Position numbers and translations under genes: made by a program. Below the pieces are notes generated by a model. It saw nothing but the letters and a program-made list of their open reading frames with translations, did no database searches and was not told the origin of the DNA. This document shows, piece by piece, positions 57,124-59,312 of a stretch of 59,312 nucleotides of DNA (position 1 is its first letter; each line of letters starts with the position of its first letter). Source of the DNA: Mailhella sp. (GTDB taxonomy: Bacteria; Desulfobacterota; Desulfovibrionia; Desulfovibrionales; Desulfovibrionaceae); the NCBI GenBank assembly GCA_017408905.1, contig JAFQTU010000078.1, forward strand, positions 1-59,312. Reading direction: 5' to 3'.

Positions 57124-57178
57124 AACATCAGAGCCGCGCCGCTCCTTTTCGGGGGAGCAGTGCGGCTCTGATGTTTTA
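57124..57178. terminator. Strong terminator between the permease and dsrC
   Basis: AACATCAGAGCCGC pairs with GCGGCTCTGATGTT across 57123-57175, with a GC-rich top and TTT after. It serves both convergent genes. Confidence 0.8.
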
Positions 57179-57250
57179 ACGCAAAAAAAGACGGAAGAGC
57201 AAAAACTCTTCCGCCTTAATGCGTCTATGCGACTGTTCGCAAGATACGGC

Positions 57251-57568
57251 TTACACGCAACCGGTGGGCTTGGGGAGACCAGCCATCTTGCAGGCGCCCT
57301 TGCCGGGGCCGGAGGGGAACAGTTCGTAGATTTCCTTCAGCTTGTAGCCGGTGTTCTTGGACATGATGCGCACCATGGGGGCGATGCCGTTCTTCTTGTA
57401 GTAATCCTGCAGGAAGTCGACAACCTTGTGGTGGTCAGCGGTGAGTTCGGCGATGCCTTCGGATTCTTTCACGAATTCGAGCCATTCGGGGCACCAGTCT
57501 TCGAAGCGGAGCAGGAAGCCGTCTTCGTCGACTTCGAAAGTCTTACCCTGGTAGGAAACTTCAGCCAT
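57251..57568 (-). CDS. dsrC: DsrC-type sulfur-carrier protein
   Basis: The 105-residue protein (ATG at 57568 after AGGAGGACTCCC) is DsrC/TusE: MAEVSYQGKTFEVDEDGFL, EDWCPEWLEFVKESEGI and NGIAPMVRIMSKNTGYKLKEIYELFPSGPGKGACKMAG. The C-terminal arm ends in CKMAGLPKPTGCV, with both redox cysteines (penultimate Cys and Cys 11 residues before) that form the trisulfide in dissimilatory sulfite reduction. This marks it as DsrC rather than TusE. It stands alone, away from dsrAB. Confidence 0.96.
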   Translation of the reverse strand: MAEVSYQGKTFEVDEDGFLLRFEDWCPEWLEFVKESEGIAELTADHHKVVDFLQDYYKKNGIAPMVRIMSKNTGYKLKEIYELFPSGPGKGACKMAGLPKPTGCV

Positions 57569-57903
57569 GGGAGTCCTCCTTGGACATGTTGGGGCTGTTG
57601 GAATTTGCCTGAGCAGAGGCGCAGGCTCACATACGAAACAAAAGGAAAAAGAAGTGTCCTTCTGGCAATTGAGTTTGCCATAAACAAGGTTAAATGGCAA
57701 GTCTGGGCCACATTCTTTTTGCCTGAAGAAGGAACTCGCCGCCGCCTGCCGGCAAATATCGGGCCGCAGGGCCACAGTCGACAAGGGGGAAGTTCGCTTT
57801 CGTTTGCAGGCTTGTACCGTCTTTTCAAGAAGGACGCAAGCCCTTTTGCAAAACTTTTCCCGCAGGCACAGAACTCGCAGGCCCTGCGGAAAAGCTCAAG
57901 CCC
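57569..57903. promoter_or_regulatory. dsrC upstream region with TGGCAA half-sites
   Basis: About 95-130 nt upstream of dsrC, TGGCAA (57663-57668), TTGCCA (57675-57680) and TGGCAA (57695-57700) form two overlapping inverted repeats, one of which is TTGCCAT-N12-ATGGCAA. This could be an operator. The rest of the gap up to the ychJ terminator shows no gene. Confidence 0.45.
57855..57894 (-). terminator. Terminator of ychJ
   Basis: On the minus strand CTTTTCCGCAGG pairs with CCTGCGGGAAAAG (57855-57894), followed by TTTTGC. Confidence 0.7.
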
Positions 57904-58395
<492 letters not shown>

Positions 58396-58475
58396 AGGAG
58401 AACTCCTTGAAAGATATTTGTCTGCACTTTGCCTTCATTAGCGCCGGAAGGCAAGCCCCGACAGGCATATCCAAG

Positions 58476-58538
58476 AAAAAACCCGCCGGGTGAGGGAGTC
58501 CGGCGGGCTGGAGGAAAAATGTTTTTCAAAGGAATTGC
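58476..58538 (-). ncRNA. Candidate sigma-54-driven small RNA
   Basis: A transcript starting near 58538 (12 nt from the promoter GC) would run about 60 nt to the terminator stem CCCGCCGG/CCGGCGGG (58482-58489 with 58500-58507) and end in GTTTTTT. Between the start and the stem lies CATTTTTCCTCC, complementary to a ribosome site plus AUG (GGAGGAAAAATG), as in antisense regulators of translation. It could instead be an attenuated leader of ychJ. Confidence 0.45.
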
Positions 58539-58546
58539 TTTTATAG

Positions 58547-58564
58547 ATGCAAGAGCCGTGCCAA
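58547..58564 (-). promoter_or_regulatory. Perfect-consensus sigma-54 promoter
   Basis: On the minus strand: TTGGCACGGCTCTTGCAT. It fits YTGGCACGrNNNTTGCW at every defined position, with the -24 GG and -12 GC at the correct spacing. Confidence 0.8.
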
Positions 58565-58648
58565 AACCGCACCACCATACTCTTTTCCTTTTATTTCACA
58601 TGATTACCACATTTTCCAACTCCGCCACCCTCTGAAACCTGTCAAAAA

Positions 58649-58670
58649 GCGTACTTATTTTTGTACACGC
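58649..58670. promoter_or_regulatory. Inverted repeat upstream of the sigma-54 promoter
   Basis: GCGTAC-N8-GTACACGC lies about 90-100 nt upstream of the -24 box, where enhancer-binding activators of sigma-54 promoters usually bind. The activator is unknown. Confidence 0.4.
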
Positions 58671-58763
58671 CCCGCCCCCGCGTGCCGGAAAAAGGAAAAT
58701 TTTTTGAACACGCCTGCCCTTCCCCGGCCTCGCGGTTTCCGCCCCGCCGAAAAAAAGTCGCAA

Positions 58764-58798
58764 AAAGCCCCGCCCTCCTTTTCGGGAGAACGGGGCTT
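58764..58798 (-). terminator. Terminator of dnaK
   Basis: On the minus strand AAGCCCCG...CTCCC pairs with GGAG...CGGGGCTT, followed by TTTGCGACTTTTTTTC. Confidence 0.8.
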
Positions 58799-58826
58799 CG
58801 TATCATGCGGGGGTATGGCAGAGGGC

Positions 58827-59312
58827 TTACTTCACTTCGGTGAAGTCGGCGTCCACAACGTCGTCGTCCTTCTTGGCGCCGCCGCAGTTGCCGCCGGCAC
58901 AGCCGCCGTCCTGAGCGCCCTGCTGGGCCTGGGCGTTCTTGTACAGCATTTCGGCCAGCTTATGGGAAGCCTGGGAAAGGTCGTCGGAGGCCTTCTTGAT
59001 GGTCTCGGTGTCATTGCCTTCCATAGCCTTCTTGAGGGCTTCGGTCTTGGCTTCGACTTCGGACTTGAGGGCGGGGTCGACCTTATCGCCGAGGTCCTTG
59101 AGGGACTTTTCGGTGGCGTAGATCAGGTTGTCGGCCTGATTGCGGGCCTCGATGGCTTCCTGCTTCTTCTTGTCTTCGGCGGCGTTGGCTTCGGCTTCCT
59201 TCACCAGCTTGTCGATCTCGGCTTCGGTGAGGCCGGAAGAGGACTTGATCTGGATGGACTGTTCCTTGCCGGTGCCGAGGTCCTTGGCGGACACGTTCAC
59301 GATGCCGTTGGC
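58827..59312 (-). CDS. dnaK: Chaperone DnaK, C-terminal part (cut by window end)
   Basis: The frame is open to the last base. The visible 161 residues are the end of the substrate-binding domain ([41 protein letters not shown]) and the helical lid, and the protein ends in [13 protein letters not shown], typical of DnaK. The flexible tail contains two cysteines in GGCAGGNCGG, absent from E. coli DnaK. The N-terminal ATPase domain lies beyond the window. Confidence 0.97.
   Translation of the reverse strand, partial: ANGIVNVSAKDLGTGKEQSIQIKSSSGLTEAEIDKLVKEAEANAAEDKKKQEAIEARNQADNLIYATEKSLKDLGDKVDPALKSEVEAKTEALKKAMEGNDTETIKKASDDLSQASHKLAEMLYKNAQAQQGAQDGGCAGGNCGGAKKDDDVVDADFTEVK

Larger units (their letters stand above)
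58396..58826. other. Gap between ychJ and dnaK with RNA-gene signals
   Basis: This 431-nt gap is AT-rich in the middle. It holds the dnaK terminator at the right, an inverted repeat at 58649, a sigma-54 promoter at 58547-58564 and a second terminator at 58482-58507. A short plus-strand frame (ATG 58519, 38 codons, GGAGG 4 nt upstream) is possible but unlike any known protein. Confidence 0.6.

Noticed and set aside
57661..57700. Sigma-54 promoter ahead of dsrC
   Set aside because: TGGCA and TTGC blocks are present on both strands, but the GG to GC distance is 9 or 11 nt instead of the required 10.
58519..58635. Small plus-strand gene of 38 codons with GGAGG upstream
   Set aside because: The spacing to the ATG is only 4 nt, the product resembles nothing, and the segment is better explained as sigma-54 promoter and small-RNA DNA on the other strand. 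Not fully excluded.

Overview
The window reads as about 59 kb of GC-rich chromosome from a sulfite/sulfate-reducing member of the Desulfovibrionaceae (Desulfovibrio/Bilophila-like). The support is a DsrC gene, a selenocysteine formate dehydrogenase with a c3-type cytochrome, a tungsten-type aldehyde oxidoreductase with its maturation genes, a TunR-type tungstate regulator (a family known from sulfate reducers), an NfnAB transhydrogenase pair and a yybP-ykoY/TerC unit. I saw no rRNA, tRNA, CRISPR array or intact mobile element. The species cannot be fixed from the sequence alone.

Layout. 1-3.2 kb: galE, a GDSL esterase and a CapA-like protein. 3.2-20 kb: a molybdenum/tungsten enzyme island. 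It holds a radical SAM maturase, a TunR regulator, and an aor-moaD-thiF operon. Facing these is an fdhA(Sec)-fdhB-fdhE-cytochrome-mobA operon, followed by an iron alcohol dehydrogenase and a MOSC-moaCB-moaA operon. An isolated fragment of an IS5-type transposase sits between the last two. 20-28 kb: small membrane and envelope proteins, glpK/glpF, an EamA transporter, and a TerC transporter behind a manganese riboswitch. 27.5-29.4 kb: a carbonic anhydrase with a histidine-rich tail and two glycine-zipper lipoproteins, also with His-rich tails. 29.6-35.7 kb: nfnAB, then two paralogous amino-acid-binding proteins, the second with its ABC permease and ATPase. 35.7-40.3 kb: a GNAT gene, a possible structured RNA, pyrE-pyrB-pyrI, a YhcH protein, a DksA/TraR-type zinc finger and a guanidinium exporter (gdx) behind a guanidine-II riboswitch. 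40.3-59.3 kb: a VWA-OmpA protein, aroD, murI-truA-rluA, ruvAB, a DUF1992 gene, uvrA, a DUF4139 protein, ricT-metG, a permease, dsrC, ychJ and the 3' end of dnaK.

How the parts fit. Alcohol dehydrogenase gives aldehyde, the tungsten oxidoreductase oxidises aldehyde to acid, and periplasmic formate dehydrogenase passes electrons to a c-type cytochrome. The MoaA, MoaCB, MobA, MoaD/ThiF and radical SAM genes supply or modify the pterin cofactor, and TunR is placed to match this to tungstate supply. NfnAB links ferredoxin, NADH and NADPH. DsrC carries sulfur for dissimilatory sulfite reduction.

Least expected items: (1) a perfect-consensus sigma-54 promoter followed within about 60 nt by an intrinsic terminator, between dnaK and ychJ, which looks like a small RNA gene; (2) a shared GGCGTAWCA element upstream of three separate Mo/W gene groups; (3) a cluster of His-tailed proteins beside a manganese-controlled exporter; (4) a possible approximately 200-nt structured RNA upstream of pyrE; (5) a short palindrome overlapping or adjoining stop codons of unrelated genes.
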